A DNA stretch of 64,000 nucleotides from contig CANFUE010000001.1 of NCBI GenBank assembly GCA_947450115.1, positions 152,748-216,747 on the forward strand, given 5' to 3'. Made by a program: the position numbers and the translations under genes. The DNA comes from Acidimicrobiaceae bacterium (GTDB lineage Bacteria; Actinomycetota; Acidimicrobiia; Acidimicrobiales; Ilumatobacteraceae). Positions 8,291-17,104 of the stretch are shown piece by piece (position 1 is the first letter of the stretch; each line of letters opens with the position of its first letter). The notes under the pieces were generated by a model. It was not told the origin of the DNA and did not search any database. It was given only the letters and a program-made list of their open reading frames with translations.

Positions 8291-8772
8291 GCAGCAGCCT
8301 GGGCTTTGTCTAAACGAGCTTTATTTTTAGCGGCATACGCGTTGGAGTGTTTCACTTCAATACGGTCACTCAAAAAAACACCATTCACCATGCGACCGTG
8401 GGCAACAATGGGAATGCACTCTTGGAATACACCACCAGGGTCGCCGTCGTAACGCACATCTAATGATTTTTTATTAAACGACATGGAAAATGTGGTCATT
8501 CCCTCTGCCTTTTTCAGACTGCCTTCATCAACGGCTCCTTGAACACGCAAACGGCGAGTACCTTCGCAGCCGCTGCGTACTCCCACCTCGTCCACGTTGC
8601 AGTAATAGTCGATAGCCGACGATAAAAACTTAGTTACCACAACTCCACCGAAGACAAGAATCACAACAAGTAGTAGTGCCGGTTTCCAACGACGTTTTTG
8701 TGTGCGCACAGAAGGCGCCGCGGGCACAGCCTCGCGTGGCGAGAGGTCGAGTGCATCGTCGTCTAACGCCAC
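8269..8772 (-). CDS. ccmE: CcmE periplasmic haem chaperone, His-type
   Basis: A 167-residue protein with one N-terminal membrane anchor (about 31-52) and an OB-fold. The haem-attaching motif is HxxxY (KHSNAY, His142 and Tyr146), so this is the His-type rather than the archaeal/Desulfovibrio Cys-type chaperone. The start is GTG at 8772, which explains a weak ORF call and gives a 10-base overlap with ccmD. Four cysteines (58, 69, 119, 162) are unusual for a CcmE; Cys58 and Cys69 flank the first beta-strand after the anchor and could form a structural disulfide. CcmE accepts haem from CcmABCD and passes it to CcmF. Confidence 0.9.
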   Translation of the reverse strand: MALDDDALDLSPREAVPAAPSVRTQKRRWKPALLLVVILVFGGVVVTKFLSSAIDYYCNVDEVGVRSGCEGTRRLRVQGAVDEGSLKKAEGMTTFSMSFNKKSLDVRYDGDPGGVFQECIPIVAHGRMVNGVFLSDRIEVKHSNAYAAKNKARLDKAQAAACSLPTK

Positions 8773-8897
8773 GGTTTGTCACCGTCGCTTATTGCGCTGT
8801 TGTACTTTCGTGCCTGGCGCAACATCCGCACTACATAAACACCTACTGCAACAAAGGTGACCACGTAACCGCCGACGATGAATTGAACATGGTCCAT
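8763..8897 (-). CDS. ccmD: CcmD small haem-export membrane protein (44 aa)
   Basis: A 44-residue frame, ATG 8897 to TAG 8763, that reads MDHVQFIVGGYVVTFVAVGV and continues into a basic stretch (RMLRQARKYN) and a short tail. One transmembrane helix followed by basic residues, located exactly between ccmC and ccmE, is the hallmark of CcmD. CcmD stabilises the CcmABC-CcmE complex and promotes release of holo-CcmE. Its ATG shares a base with the TAA of ccmC (TAATG), and it overlaps ccmE by 10 bases. It is too short for usual ORF thresholds; assignment rests on position, topology and coupling. Confidence 0.85.
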   Translation of the reverse strand: MDHVQFIVGGYVVTFVAVGVYVVRMLRQARKYNSAISDGDKPWR

Positions 8898-9652
8898 TAG
8901 TTGTTCTCATTTCGTCGTTCTTGTAGAGCTGCTTCCAAACCACCATCATCTATTGCATCGGCTAATGCGAGTACACGTTGGCGATGGAGAACCATCCAAG
9001 TAAACAACAGAGTAAAAACCCCTACTCCAAAGAGCAAAGTAAACAACATGAGGCCATCCATTGTGACATTGCCGTTGGGTCGCAATACCGAAGCTTTTTG
9101 ATGCAATGAACGCCACAACACCACGCTGAAATGAACCAATGGAATTTCAAGTACCGCTAATAACGCCACAACACCACTGCGCTTGGCGCGCTGTTGATGA
9201 CTTCCACCAAGGTCACGCACTGCCAAATATCCAACGTAAGTAATAAACAAAAATGCTGTTGTTGTAAGGCGCGGGTCCCACTGCCAATACGTTCCCCAAG
9301 TGAGTCGACCCCACAAACTGCCAGTGACCAAACTGAGACCCATAAAAATGACACCTACCTCTGCAGATGCACCAGCAATACGGTCGAAGGTCAGGGAATG
9401 TTGTTTGCCCCACATATACATCGCTGAAGTCAGGGCTGTCACGATAAATGCGAGATATGCCACCCACGCAGTTGGCACATGGATGTACATGAGGCGCACG
9501 GTGCTTCCCTGCACCACGTCTTCATCAGTGAAGAAGAGTCCGAGCAGAGTCAGTAAAACCATGCCCAAAAAGACAACAACTCCAAGCCCACGAGAAGCAC
9601 GAGTGCCTGTGGGCGTACTAGTTGGCGAGGGGAAGGGGTGAATGCTGTTCAT
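8897..9652 (-). CDS. ccmC: CcmC haem-handling membrane protein
   Basis: A 251-residue protein with six predicted transmembrane helices and the WWD signature (WGTYWQWDPRLT, around residues 119-130). The flanking conserved histidine lies in MYIHVPTAWVAY. CcmC loads haem onto CcmE at the outer face of the membrane. It contains the expected first helix after a short charged N-terminus. It follows ccmB after 47 bases, the widest gap in the cluster, and leads directly into ccmD. Confidence 0.94.
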   Translation of the reverse strand: MNSIHPFPSPTSTPTGTRASRGLGVVVFLGMVLLTLLGLFFTDEDVVQGSTVRLMYIHVPTAWVAYLAFIVTALTSAMYMWGKQHSLTFDRIAGASAEVGVIFMGLSLVTGSLWGRLTWGTYWQWDPRLTTTAFLFITYVGYLAVRDLGGSHQQRAKRSGVVALLAVLEIPLVHFSVVLWRSLHQKASVLRPNGNVTMDGLMLFTLLFGVGVFTLLFTWMVLHRQRVLALADAIDDGGLEAALQERRNENN

Positions 9653-9699
9653 GTTGCTCTACGTGTTCTCTTCTGAAGTTAGTTGCTTTTCACTATCTC

Positions 9700-10398
9700 T
9701 CACTCTTCGGTGAGCACTCCAAAGGCAAGTGTTCCACCAAAACCGAAGAGCGCGCCAAATACTGCGAGTAATGCCACCCATGGCCAACCTTCGCCCAGCG
9801 AGGCACCACCCACCCCAAATGCCGACTCAGTGGCACGGGTGGCGCCAATGAGGACCGGCGCCACGGCGGGTAATAACAACAGTGGCAGGAGGGTTTCACG
9901 ACCTTTTGCTGCCGCGCCTAAACCGCCGTACAACGCGCCCATTGCCGCTAGCCCAATATTGGCCAAAACACTTACTGTGACGAGAAGCACTACTCCACCC
10001 CACGACAAATGCACTTGATAGAGCACCAGTGCCAAAAGCACAAGCACACATTCAAAGAGTAACAACTGCGCAACTAGAGCCACCGATTTACCTATGAACA
10101 CACCGGCCGATGGCACTCCAGCCACCTTGATTGCATCGAGCGCATTATCGGCAGACTCAATTGCAAAAGTGCGTTGCACAATAATTAAAGAAGTGAAGAG
10201 CACAGCTAGCCACACAAGTCCGGGGGCAACGCGTTGCAAAATACCGTCATTGTCGAGAGCAAAAGCAAAGAGCACCATCACAATTGCTGCAAAAGGTAAC
10301 ACCTGGTTCACCAGCACCTTGCTGCGCCACTCAATGCGCAAATCTTTCGAAGCTATGGTGCGCGCAACAGTCCACGTTGATGTGCTGTGCCGTTTCAT
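9700..10398 (-). CDS. ccmB: CcmB haem exporter permease
   Basis: A 232-residue integral membrane protein with about six helices and the CcmB N-terminal signature KDLRIEWRSK followed by a helix (LPFAAIVMVLFAFAL). It is the permease of the CcmAB ABC transporter, which drives release of holo-CcmE from CcmC. Its ATG overlaps the ccmA stop (ATGA at 10395-10398), a coupling typical of ABC pairs. Length is typical (about 220). Confidence 0.92.
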   Translation of the reverse strand: MKRHSTSTWTVARTIASKDLRIEWRSKVLVNQVLPFAAIVMVLFAFALDNDGILQRVAPGLVWLAVLFTSLIIVQRTFAIESADNALDAIKVAGVPSAGVFIGKSVALVAQLLLFECVLVLLALVLYQVHLSWGGVVLLVTVSVLANIGLAAMGALYGGLGAAAKGRETLLPLLLLPAVAPVLIGATRATESAFGVGGASLGEGWPWVALLAVFGALFGFGGTLAFGVLTEE

Positions 10399-11054
10399 TG
10401 CACACCTCGTTCAACAACAGCTCCACCAACAACCTCTATACGACGTGTAGCAAGTGCGCCAGCACGTTCTAGTTCATGTGAAGCAACGATGATTGTTGCT
10501 CCTGCAGTTGCCGCCTCGCGCAAAATAATGTCGATCTCATCTCTCCCCGCAGCGTCGAGCCCAGCATGTGGTTCATCGAGTAACCAGAGTGAAGCACGAC
10601 GAATGACCAAGATGGCTAACGCTGTGCGCCGCCGCTGACCTGCAGACATTTTCGCAACGGGGGTATTGAGAAGACGTGAGTGCAGCCCCATACGTTGCGC
10701 CGACAACGCCATCTCTCGCGACGAGGCACCCACAATTGAGCCCCAAAATTGCAAATTTTCCTGTGCGGTGAGATCGAGATAGAGCCCATTTGCATGACCC
10801 AGCATTCCTACATGCAATTGAGCTTCTTTGCGCTGTGTTGCAAGATTAAAACCGAGTACTGAAGCTTCCCCACGCGCCAAAGGCAAAAGTCCTGCACATA
10901 ATCGCAAGAGTGTTGTTTTACCGGCTCCATTTGCGCCGCTAATAAGTACTATTTCGCCTCTCTCCACAACAAGTGAAGCCTCAGCAAGTGCAGGAAATGA
11001 CCCAAGTAGCACTACAGCGTTGCGCAGACGTACCGCTTCATCACCGCTGCTCAT
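10395..11054 (-). CDS. ccmA: CcmA haem exporter ATP-binding protein
   Basis: A 219-residue ABC ATPase with Walker A (SGANGAGKTT, about 39-48), ABC signature (KMSAGQRRR) and Walker B (LWLLDEPHAGLD). The short length and the position before ccmB identify it as CcmA. It is the first gene of the cluster and starts 58 bases from the divergent sortase gene, so the ccm promoter must lie in or near 11055-11112. That gap holds GCTACCTAGC, which could supply a -10-like TAGGTA on the minus strand. The ATPase powers CcmE release rather than haem transport itself. Confidence 0.92.
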   Translation of the reverse strand: MSSGDEAVRLRNAVVLLGSFPALAEASLVVERGEIVLISGANGAGKTTLLRLCAGLLPLARGEASVLGFNLATQRKEAQLHVGMLGHANGLYLDLTAQENLQFWGSIVGASSREMALSAQRMGLHSRLLNTPVAKMSAGQRRRTALAILVIRRASLWLLDEPHAGLDAAGRDEIDIILREAATAGATIIVASHELERAGALATRRIEVVGGAVVERGVQ

Positions 11055-11112
11055 ACCGAGACGCTACCTAGCGCCATGGCAGAGGGCAAACGCGCAACTA
11101 ACGTAAAGCACG

Positions 11113-12063
11113 ATGAACCTCAAAACCGCACGTGTCGTTGGCTTCATTGGTAAGACCTTCATCACTACCGGTCTGCTACTCCTTGGTCTTGTTATTTATC
11201 AACTCTGGGGAACCGGCATTGAAACTCGCCACACACAAAGTGCCCTTCGCCACGAATTCAATCGTGTCATTGCTGCAACCGAGGCCGCTGCGCCGGGACC
11301 ACCCACATCAGGTTCGTCTACGTCACTTCCTCCCATCACCGATGCGCTTGCACTCCTTGAAATTCCCAGCGCAAGTATTTCTGGCATCGTGGTAGAAGGT
11401 GTCACGCCAAAAGACCTTCGTCGCGGCCCTGGCCACTTCCCGAAAACTCCCATGCCAGGTGAAATGGGAAATAGCGCAATTGCCGCACACCGCACTTCTT
11501 ATGCTGCCCCATTTGGAAATCTCGACAAAGTGAAGATCAACGACATCATTAATGTCACCACAACAAAAGGAAAATTTGAATACACGGTGGTAGCAATTTC
11601 TGTCGTTTCGCCTAGTAAAACATCAATACTTGCCAACACTCCGAGCATTCCCACTCTCACACTCATTACTTGTCACCCACGCTTTAGCACCAGTAAACGT
11701 CTTGTTGTGCGTGCTGAACTTTCATCCACTTCTCTTTTCACTTCGTCAACCAGCACCACCACAGCTACAACTATCCCTCAGGCAGCACCAGACCCGCCAC
11801 CCGCTATCACCCCCGTTGTGACGGCAAATGATTTTGGCGGATGGTTTTCCGATAGCGGTGCAATATTCCCGAGTATTTTCTGCGGTGCATTGCTCGTTGC
11901 TTTGGCTACCATCAGAAAGTTTTTATATCAACGAATAGCAAGCCGCGTTCCTTCGGGCATCACCGCAACTGCTACCACCTACGCAGTGCTTGCCATTCCA
12001 TTTCTTGTCACGCTCTTTTATTTCTACCGATACATCAACTTGCTCTTACCTGCTGGGGCGTAA
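11113..12063 (+). CDS. Class E-like sortase with C-terminal membrane helices
   Basis: A 316-residue protein. An N-terminal helix (about 13-32) leads to a sortase domain with catalytic His126 (AIAAHRTSYAAPF), Cys187 (TLITCHPRF) and likely Arg196. The LEIPSASIS start of the domain is conserved. A threonine/proline-rich linker (205-235) and two C-terminal helices (about 245-266 and 283-305) follow. Sortases cleave LPxTG-like signals and join proteins to the cell wall or to pilus subunits. I see no LPxTG-type tail in any protein of this window, so its substrates lie elsewhere. The extra C-terminal helices resemble class C/E topology. Confidence 0.87.
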   Translation: MNLKTARVVGFIGKTFITTGLLLLGLVIYQLWGTGIETRHTQSALRHEFNRVIAATEAAAPGPPTSGSSTSLPPITDALALLEIPSASISGIVVEGVTPKDLRRGPGHFPKTPMPGEMGNSAIAAHRTSYAAPFGNLDKVKINDIINVTTTKGKFEYTVVAISVVSPSKTSILANTPSIPTLTLITCHPRFSTSKRLVVRAELSSTSLFTSSTSTTTATTIPQAAPDPPPAITPVVTANDFGGWFSDSGAIFPSIFCGALLVALATIRKFLYQRIASRVPSGITATATTYAVLAIPFLVTLFYFYRYINLLLPAGA

Positions 12064-12070
12064 CCCACTA

Positions 12071-12841
12071 TTAGTTTCCCGTGAAACGAGCAGTTCGTTT
12101 TTCAAGAAATGCTGTTCGGCCTTCATGCGCGTCGGCGCTCGCCCAGGCCGCAGCACGTAACGATTCAAATTCAGCATCATTAACCATTTGTTCTGCAATG
12201 GCTTCTAGCCCTCGCTTATGCGCCGCAATAGTGAGAGGTGCCAAAGTAGCGAGATACCTTGCCCACTCCAATGCGTCGGAAAGCGTGCCGAGTTTGTGTA
12301 CCGCGCCTTGAACATGAAGTTGCTCACCGCTATATGTACTTGTGCCGAGCAACATGTTGCGCGCAATAGCCCCACCACATTCTCGCGACACTCGCTCAAT
12401 AGTCCATTGGTCAACAGACAGCCCCAGTTTTGCGGCCGGAACACCAAAGACGCTTGTTGGTGCAGCAACACGCAAGTCGCAGGCAACGGCGAGTTGTGTT
12501 CCCGCCCCTAACGCATGACCATGGATGGCAGCCATTGTGATGCACGGCAAAGAAGTAAACCCGCGCAAGGTCGCAGATAGTGCGCTACCGAACTCGGCGT
12601 CTTCCACTCCAGTGAGGTCGGCCCCGGCGCAAAACCCTGCACCTTCACCCGTCAGCACAAGCACTCGAGCTCTTCCCCGTGCCTCTTCTTGAAATTCCCG
12701 CATGAGCAGCAACGTGGCGTGATTCACCGCATTGCGCCGTTGCGGACGACGAATAGTGACCAAAGCGACGTCATCTTGCCACTCCAATGTGGCAGGAATG
12801 CCGTCTTTCTGAGTACCTTTTGTATTGCTCGCCTCTACCAT
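12071..12841 (-). CDS. Enoyl-CoA hydratase/isomerase (crotonase) family protein
   Basis: A 256-residue crotonase-fold protein with the oxyanion-hole segments AGFCAGADLTGVE and ITMAAIHGHALGAGTQLAVACDLRVA. At the catalytic positions, SVFGVPAAKLGLSVDQ lacks the classic paired glutamates of enoyl-CoA hydratase 1, so the exact reaction (hydratase, isomerase or other) is open. It probably acts in beta-oxidation-type CoA-ester metabolism. The stop faces the sortase stop with a 7-base gap. Its ATG is only 12 bases from the ATG of the divergent gene at 12854. Confidence 0.85.
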   Translation of the reverse strand: MVEASNTKGTQKDGIPATLEWQDDVALVTIRRPQRRNAVNHATLLLMREFQEEARGRARVLVLTGEGAGFCAGADLTGVEDAEFGSALSATLRGFTSLPCITMAAIHGHALGAGTQLAVACDLRVAAPTSVFGVPAAKLGLSVDQWTIERVSRECGGAIARNMLLGTSTYSGEQLHVQGAVHKLGTLSDALEWARYLATLAPLTIAAHKRGLEAIAEQMVNDAEFESLRAAAWASADAHEGRTAFLEKRTARFTGN

Positions 12842-12853
12842 TTGAGAAACCTT

Positions 12854-13132
12854 ATGGCTTTCCCCCCACCAACTTCTGCATCAACCGACCCCGTGCGTGT
12901 TCGACGCCAGCAATTTGCCAAATACACATTGCTCGCCAACCGCGTCGGCTATTTGTTGTACGCCGCAGCTGTGACCGCTTTCGTATTGGCATTTGCCCTC
13001 AAATTTACTCCCACCATGGTCACCATCATTACGGTGTGTCTTGTGATCGGATCAATTTTATTGGCACCCTCCATCGTCCTTGGACACGGCATCAAGGCCG
13101 CCGAGCGAGAAGATCGTGAGAACGGCTTATGA
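12854..13132 (+). CDS. Small two-helix membrane protein, unknown function
   Basis: A 92-residue protein with a short Pro/Ser-rich N-terminus and two predicted transmembrane helices (about 31-52 and 56-78), ending in a charged tail (KAAEREDRENGL). I do not recognise a named family. The ATG at 12854 is the best start; a longer frame runs antisense into the enoyl-CoA hydratase. Its stop overlaps the TetR start (ATGA, 13129-13132), so it is the first gene of a four-gene unit with TetR, DtxR-like and lipoprotein genes. Confidence 0.72.
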   Translation: MAFPPPTSASTDPVRVRRQQFAKYTLLANRVGYLLYAAAVTAFVLAFALKFTPTMVTIITVCLVIGSILLAPSIVLGHGIKAAEREDRENGL

Positions 13133-13731
13133 GTATGACCACTCCAGCGCGCCTCACCGCCGCCGATCGACGTGAACAACTGTTGCAAGTTGCACTCACA
13201 GTTTTTGCACAGCGCGGATATCACACCACCTCAATGAACGACATCGCCGATGCTGCAGGCGTCACGAAACCAGTTTTGTATCAGCACTTCGACTCCAAGC
13301 GCGCGCTCTACACTGCAGTTCTCGATGCTGTTGGCAGCAACATGATCAGCGCTATTACTGAAGCAACAAAAAGTGTTCCCACCGGAAAAGCACAAACTGC
13401 TGCCGGAATGGTTGCGTACTTTGAGTGGCTCTCCAGTGACCCCAATGCGTTCTCGCTACTTTTTGGTGGGGGCACACGTCGCGATGAAGAATTCGCGATG
13501 GTGGCACGCAATGTGGAAAAGGCTGTGGCAGAACTCATTGCGCCCCTCATTGAAGCAGGCGTCGATGCCGACTACCAGCGCATGGTTGCACATGCTCTTA
13601 TTGGCATGAGCGAAGGGGTTGCGCGTCACCTCATCCAACGCCAAGAACCCTTCGATGCACATACTGTTGGCGAACAACTTGCTTCGCTGGCGTGGGCTGG
13701 GCTGAGGGCAGTTGGGCGTAAGCCCGAGTAG
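13129..13731 (+). CDS. TetR/AcrR family transcriptional regulator
   Basis: A 200-residue regulator with a classic N-terminal TetR helix-turn-helix (residues 11-57): RREQLLQVALTVFAQRGYHT, then MNDIADAAGVTKPVLYQHF. The C-terminal ligand domain is all-helical. The ligand cannot be read from the sequence. Its partner gene (small membrane protein, ATGA overlap) could be its regulated target. It is followed by the DtxR-like gene after 9 bases. Confidence 0.9.
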   Translation: MSMTTPARLTAADRREQLLQVALTVFAQRGYHTTSMNDIADAAGVTKPVLYQHFDSKRALYTAVLDAVGSNMISAITEATKSVPTGKAQTAAGMVAYFEWLSSDPNAFSLLFGGGTRRDEEFAMVARNVEKAVAELIAPLIEAGVDADYQRMVAHALIGMSEGVARHLIQRQEPFDAHTVGEQLASLAWAGLRAVGRKPE

Positions 13732-13740
13732 GCTTGCCTT

Positions 13741-14406
13741 ATGGCCTCACCAGGCGAACACCACCCAGCATTTGAAGAATACTGCGAATGCATTTACGAA
13801 CTTCTTGAAGAAAACGTAGAAGTCATTCAGGCGCGCATCGTTGAACGCCTCCAGGTATCGCGTCCTTCCGTGTCAGAAATGATGAAGCGGATGGAGTCTG
13901 AAGGCCTCATTGCTCTTTCCGGATCCGCAATTGCGCTCACCGAGACCGGAGAAAAACTTGCGCTGCGCACGGTCCGACGCCATCGCATTGCAGAACGATT
14001 TCTCACCGACATTTTGGGTCTGTCATGGGCGCAAGCCCACCACGAAGCCGGGCGCTGGGAACACGTCATGTCAGCCGAAGTGGAAATGGCAATGGACCGC
14101 GTACTCGGCAACCCCACTACGTGTCCGCATGGCAACCCCATTCCCGGTTCGCAATACTTGGCAGCGTTGGTCATGCGATTGGTTGATGTTGCACCTGGTC
14201 GCGGCTTTACAGTCGACCGCATTCCCGAAGAACTCGAGTTCACTCCAGGTCTTTTAGAGTTTTTAGAAACCGCTGAAATTCATCCGGGTAAATCCGGCAT
14301 GGTGTCTGCTACATCGCCCGATGGAAGCGTCACTGTGGAAATTGATGGCCAGCGTATTGGAGTTGGGCCTTTTGCTAGTGCCCGCATTTTGGTAACAGCA
14401 CAGTGA
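13741..14406 (+). CDS. DtxR/MntR-family metal-dependent repressor
   Basis: A 221-residue protein with the N-terminal winged helix of the DtxR family (VIQARIVERLQVSRPSVSEM). The metal-binding dimerisation domain contains GRWEHVMSAEVE and the conserved CPHGNPIPG motif near residues 140-148. A C-terminal FeoA/SH3-like domain follows (VSATSPDGSVTVEIDGQRIG). Members repress iron or manganese uptake genes when metal is bound. I cannot separate IdeR (iron) from MntR (manganese) by eye. It overlaps the next start by GTGA. Its target genes are not in this window unless the lipoprotein is one. Confidence 0.9.
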   Translation: MASPGEHHPAFEEYCECIYELLEENVEVIQARIVERLQVSRPSVSEMMKRMESEGLIALSGSAIALTETGEKLALRTVRRHRIAERFLTDILGLSWAQAHHEAGRWEHVMSAEVEMAMDRVLGNPTTCPHGNPIPGSQYLAALVMRLVDVAPGRGFTVDRIPEELEFTPGLLEFLETAEIHPGKSGMVSATSPDGSVTVEIDGQRIGVGPFASARILVTAQ

Positions 14407-14816
14407 AAAAAGTTATTGTCATTGGCCTCTGCGCCACAGCAATGTTGAGTAGTTGCGCTACCACCTACAACAAGGGTGCTTTTTCACCTGCGACAACTTC
14501 TCCTACAGCCTCCACTACAACCACCATCCCTCGCGGAACGGTGGAAGAGTTATTCGCTCAGATGCTGCGCACCGGAAAAGAACTTGGCAACGATGTGGCT
14601 CAGGGCAACAGTGCTTTAGCTCGCGCAAAGCTTTCCGACATCAAAGCCATTTGGATTGGTATTCAGCCACAAATTACTCAGGCCTCACAAGAACTCATCG
14701 CCGACACGCAACGCATGATCAATTTGTTTACAACTGCAGTAGAAAGCAAACGTCCGGCCGATGCCGATAAAGCGATGCGTTTTCTTCCGGGTCTTGTTAC
14801 TTCATTAGTGGCGTAA
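14403..14816 (+). CDS. Small lipoprotein, unknown function
   Basis: A 137-residue protein with a lipoprotein signal peptide (MKKVIVIGLCATAMLSSC, lipobox LSSC, Cys18) and a Thr/Ser/Pro linker (27-43). A helical domain continues to the end with AKLSDIKAIWIGIQPQ and a heptad-like distribution. The start is GTG at 14403, overlapping the DtxR-like stop (GTGA). No known domain is recognised. Export and lipid anchoring are predicted; a role linked to metal homeostasis is only suggested by the operon. Its stop touches the convergent helD stop. Confidence 0.7.
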   Translation: MKKVIVIGLCATAMLSSCATTYNKGAFSPATTSPTASTTTTIPRGTVEELFAQMLRTGKELGNDVAQGNSALARAKLSDIKAIWIGIQPQITQASQELIADTQRMINLFTTAVESKRPADADKAMRFLPGLVTSLVA

Positions 14817-16946
14817 CTACACCATGCACGTCGGCAGTGGCCGATGATGCACAACAGTAAGACGTTGCGTGGGGCGCGTGAGTGCAACATACAAAGCGCG
14901 CAAGCCGAGGGTTTCAATCTCAACAATGTCTTGGGGTTCAACCACCACAACACCATCGAGCTCTAGACCCTTGACCAAACTCACTGGCACTACTGTGAGC
15001 CCCGTGTCGAGTGCCGTGTTTGCCGCTTTGCCATGGTTCATGCCGGCGGCAGTTAATGCATCAGACACCGCGGTCACCATGCTGTCGGGGCAAACAACAG
15101 CAACGTTTCCTGCAGGAAGTTCCGCAATGAGTGCCCGCGTCTCGGCGGTCACTGCAGTGAGCAGGCTGTCACCATTTTGTGCAGCATCAACAATGCGTGG
15201 GCCTGCATCACCTTCACGCACCGATTGCGGCGAACGTAAGCCAGGAGCCGCAGCGTGCATCACCTTGTCGGCAAGTTCCATAATTTGCGCCGGAATGCGA
15301 TAACCCACGGAAAGACCCACCACACGCTGTTCTTTGCGGTCTGGTAAATGACGCAATACATCGGCCCACGACTCTGGCGCAAGCGCCCCTGTTGCTTGGG
15401 CCATATCGCCCACAATGGTCATGGAGCCATTCAGCGAACGCCGCGACACCATCTGCAACTGCATTGGCGTGAGGTCTTGCACTTCATCAATCACGATGTG
15501 ACCATAAGTGCGGATTTCATCTGACTCGTCAATTTTTCCATTTTTACCGGGAAGTGGACCAAGGATTTCAAAGGCGTCATCGAGAACCGCTACGTCGTGT
15601 TCGCTAAACCGAGCTGACTCAATATCTTGCACCCGCTCGCGATACAGCGACGTGTATTCTTCCTCACTCAAAATATTTTCTGCAGCTAAGCGCAACAATG
15701 CTTTTGAACCGTAAAGATCATTGAGCAATTGCGCAGGCGTCAACAATGGCCACATACGTTCCATTGCAATACGGAATTCGGGTAATGGTCGTAACGACTC
15801 TTTCAACTCGGAGAGCGAAACACCCGGGTCGCGCCACGATGCACCTAAGGCCTGCAACACTTCTGTTTCCACCCATTTACGTGCGGCGTTGTGTCGCCGG
15901 AAGCGACGCCGGCCATTACGCACAATGTTGGTGGCATCTTGTGCACTTAAGCGCACGTAGCCAGACCTAAATGGCAGCTGCAAGTTCTCACGTAACGGAC
16001 GCTCGCGGTCGGCAACAGCCTTAGTAATAACTTTCGACATCCGCAGGTCGCCTTTAACGCGTGCTGCACGCACGGAATCGCGAGCACCATAGGTAACACT
16101 TGGCACTAAATCGCTGAGCACTACTTGCAATACACCTGCTTCACCCAAGCTCGGCAAAACACGTTCGATATAACGCAGGAACACGCGGTTTGGCCCAATG
16201 ACCAATACACCTTGATCTTCTAAAGGAAAGCGAAATGTGTAAAGCAAATACGCAGCGCGATGCAGTGCCACAACTGTTTTTCCTGTACCGGGCCCACCTT
16301 GCACCACTAACACACCCGCTTGTGGCGAGCGAATAATTTCGTCTTGCTCGCTTTGAATGGTGGCCACAATGTCGCCGAGTTGACCCGTGCGCCCACGTTG
16401 CAAAGCGGCGAGCAAAGTGCTGTAGCCACGCAAATGTGGTTGTGCAGAGTCACCTTCGGCAGTGAGCGAACCATCATCGCCAACACCAACATGACCTTGG
16501 CCGAAAAGTTCATCTTCAATACCAAGGAGCTCTTGACCATGTACCGAGAAATGCCGGCGCCGTGCCAGCCCCATGGTTTCGCGACCAGTTGCGCGGTAGA
16601 AAGGTTCAGCAACAGGTGCGCGCCAATCGACAACTACTGGTTCACGATTTTGGTCTGACACTGCCAGGCGTCCAATGTGAAAGCTCTCTACTGCTTCGGG
16701 ACTTTCCGCAAAGCGGTCGATGCGCCCAAAGACCAAAGCGGCATCGCCCAGGTCGAGTGCCGTCAAACGATTCACGAGCGCCTCATCAAAAACATCGCGT
16801 TCATAGCGAGCCTGGAAGGTTCCACCGCGACCCGCCTCACTCAAGTCGCGCAGTTTCCAGGCGTCTGTTTTGCTCAACTCCAGGCACTCATAGGCATGGT
16901 CAATAAACGCCTGTTCTGTTGCGATATCGGGATGCTGTGCGCTCAT
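14817..16946 (-). CDS. helD: HelD-like RNA polymerase-recycling superfamily I helicase/ATPase
   Basis: A 709-residue UvrD-like ATPase starting at ATG 16946 (MSAQHPDIATEQ), with a coiled N-terminal arm. Walker A is VQGGPGTGKTVVALHR; motifs include GHIVIDEVQDLTPMQ and a C-terminal ALYVALTRPTQRL. The REPVVVDWRAPVAEPFYRAT motif before the P-loop is characteristic of HelD/HelR. HelD proteins release RNA polymerase from stalled complexes and, in some actinobacteria, relieve rifampicin inhibition. An upstream in-frame start at 17003 adds 19 residues with no family match and is unlikely. It is convergent with the lipoprotein. Confidence 0.85.
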   Translation of the reverse strand: MSAQHPDIATEQAFIDHAYECLELSKTDAWKLRDLSEAGRGGTFQARYERDVFDEALVNRLTALDLGDAALVFGRIDRFAESPEAVESFHIGRLAVSDQNREPVVVDWRAPVAEPFYRATGRETMGLARRRHFSVHGQELLGIEDELFGQGHVGVGDDGSLTAEGDSAQPHLRGYSTLLAALQRGRTGQLGDIVATIQSEQDEIIRSPQAGVLVVQGGPGTGKTVVALHRAAYLLYTFRFPLEDQGVLVIGPNRVFLRYIERVLPSLGEAGVLQVVLSDLVPSVTYGARDSVRAARVKGDLRMSKVITKAVADRERPLRENLQLPFRSGYVRLSAQDATNIVRNGRRRFRRHNAARKWVETEVLQALGASWRDPGVSLSELKESLRPLPEFRIAMERMWPLLTPAQLLNDLYGSKALLRLAAENILSEEEYTSLYRERVQDIESARFSEHDVAVLDDAFEILGPLPGKNGKIDESDEIRTYGHIVIDEVQDLTPMQLQMVSRRSLNGSMTIVGDMAQATGALAPESWADVLRHLPDRKEQRVVGLSVGYRIPAQIMELADKVMHAAAPGLRSPQSVREGDAGPRIVDAAQNGDSLLTAVTAETRALIAELPAGNVAVVCPDSMVTAVSDALTAAGMNHGKAANTALDTGLTVVPVSLVKGLELDGVVVVEPQDIVEIETLGLRALYVALTRPTQRLTVVHHRPLPTCMV

Positions 16947-17104
16947 AAAAGACCTGATTTTGGGGTGTTGAGAGCCTACCTGCCCAACTTCACACAATGA
17001 CATTGACTATGAGACCTCAGTACATCGCCCCATTTCGGCAAAAAACGCTCTCCTTTTCTGCAATATGCTGGGCACACCTTTGTAGGGGAAGGGCTCATTT
17101 CTCT

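Noticed and set aside
16947..17003. 19-residue N-terminal extension of HelD
   Set aside because: It has no similarity to the HelD N-terminus and MSAQHPDIATEQ at 16946 is a normal start.
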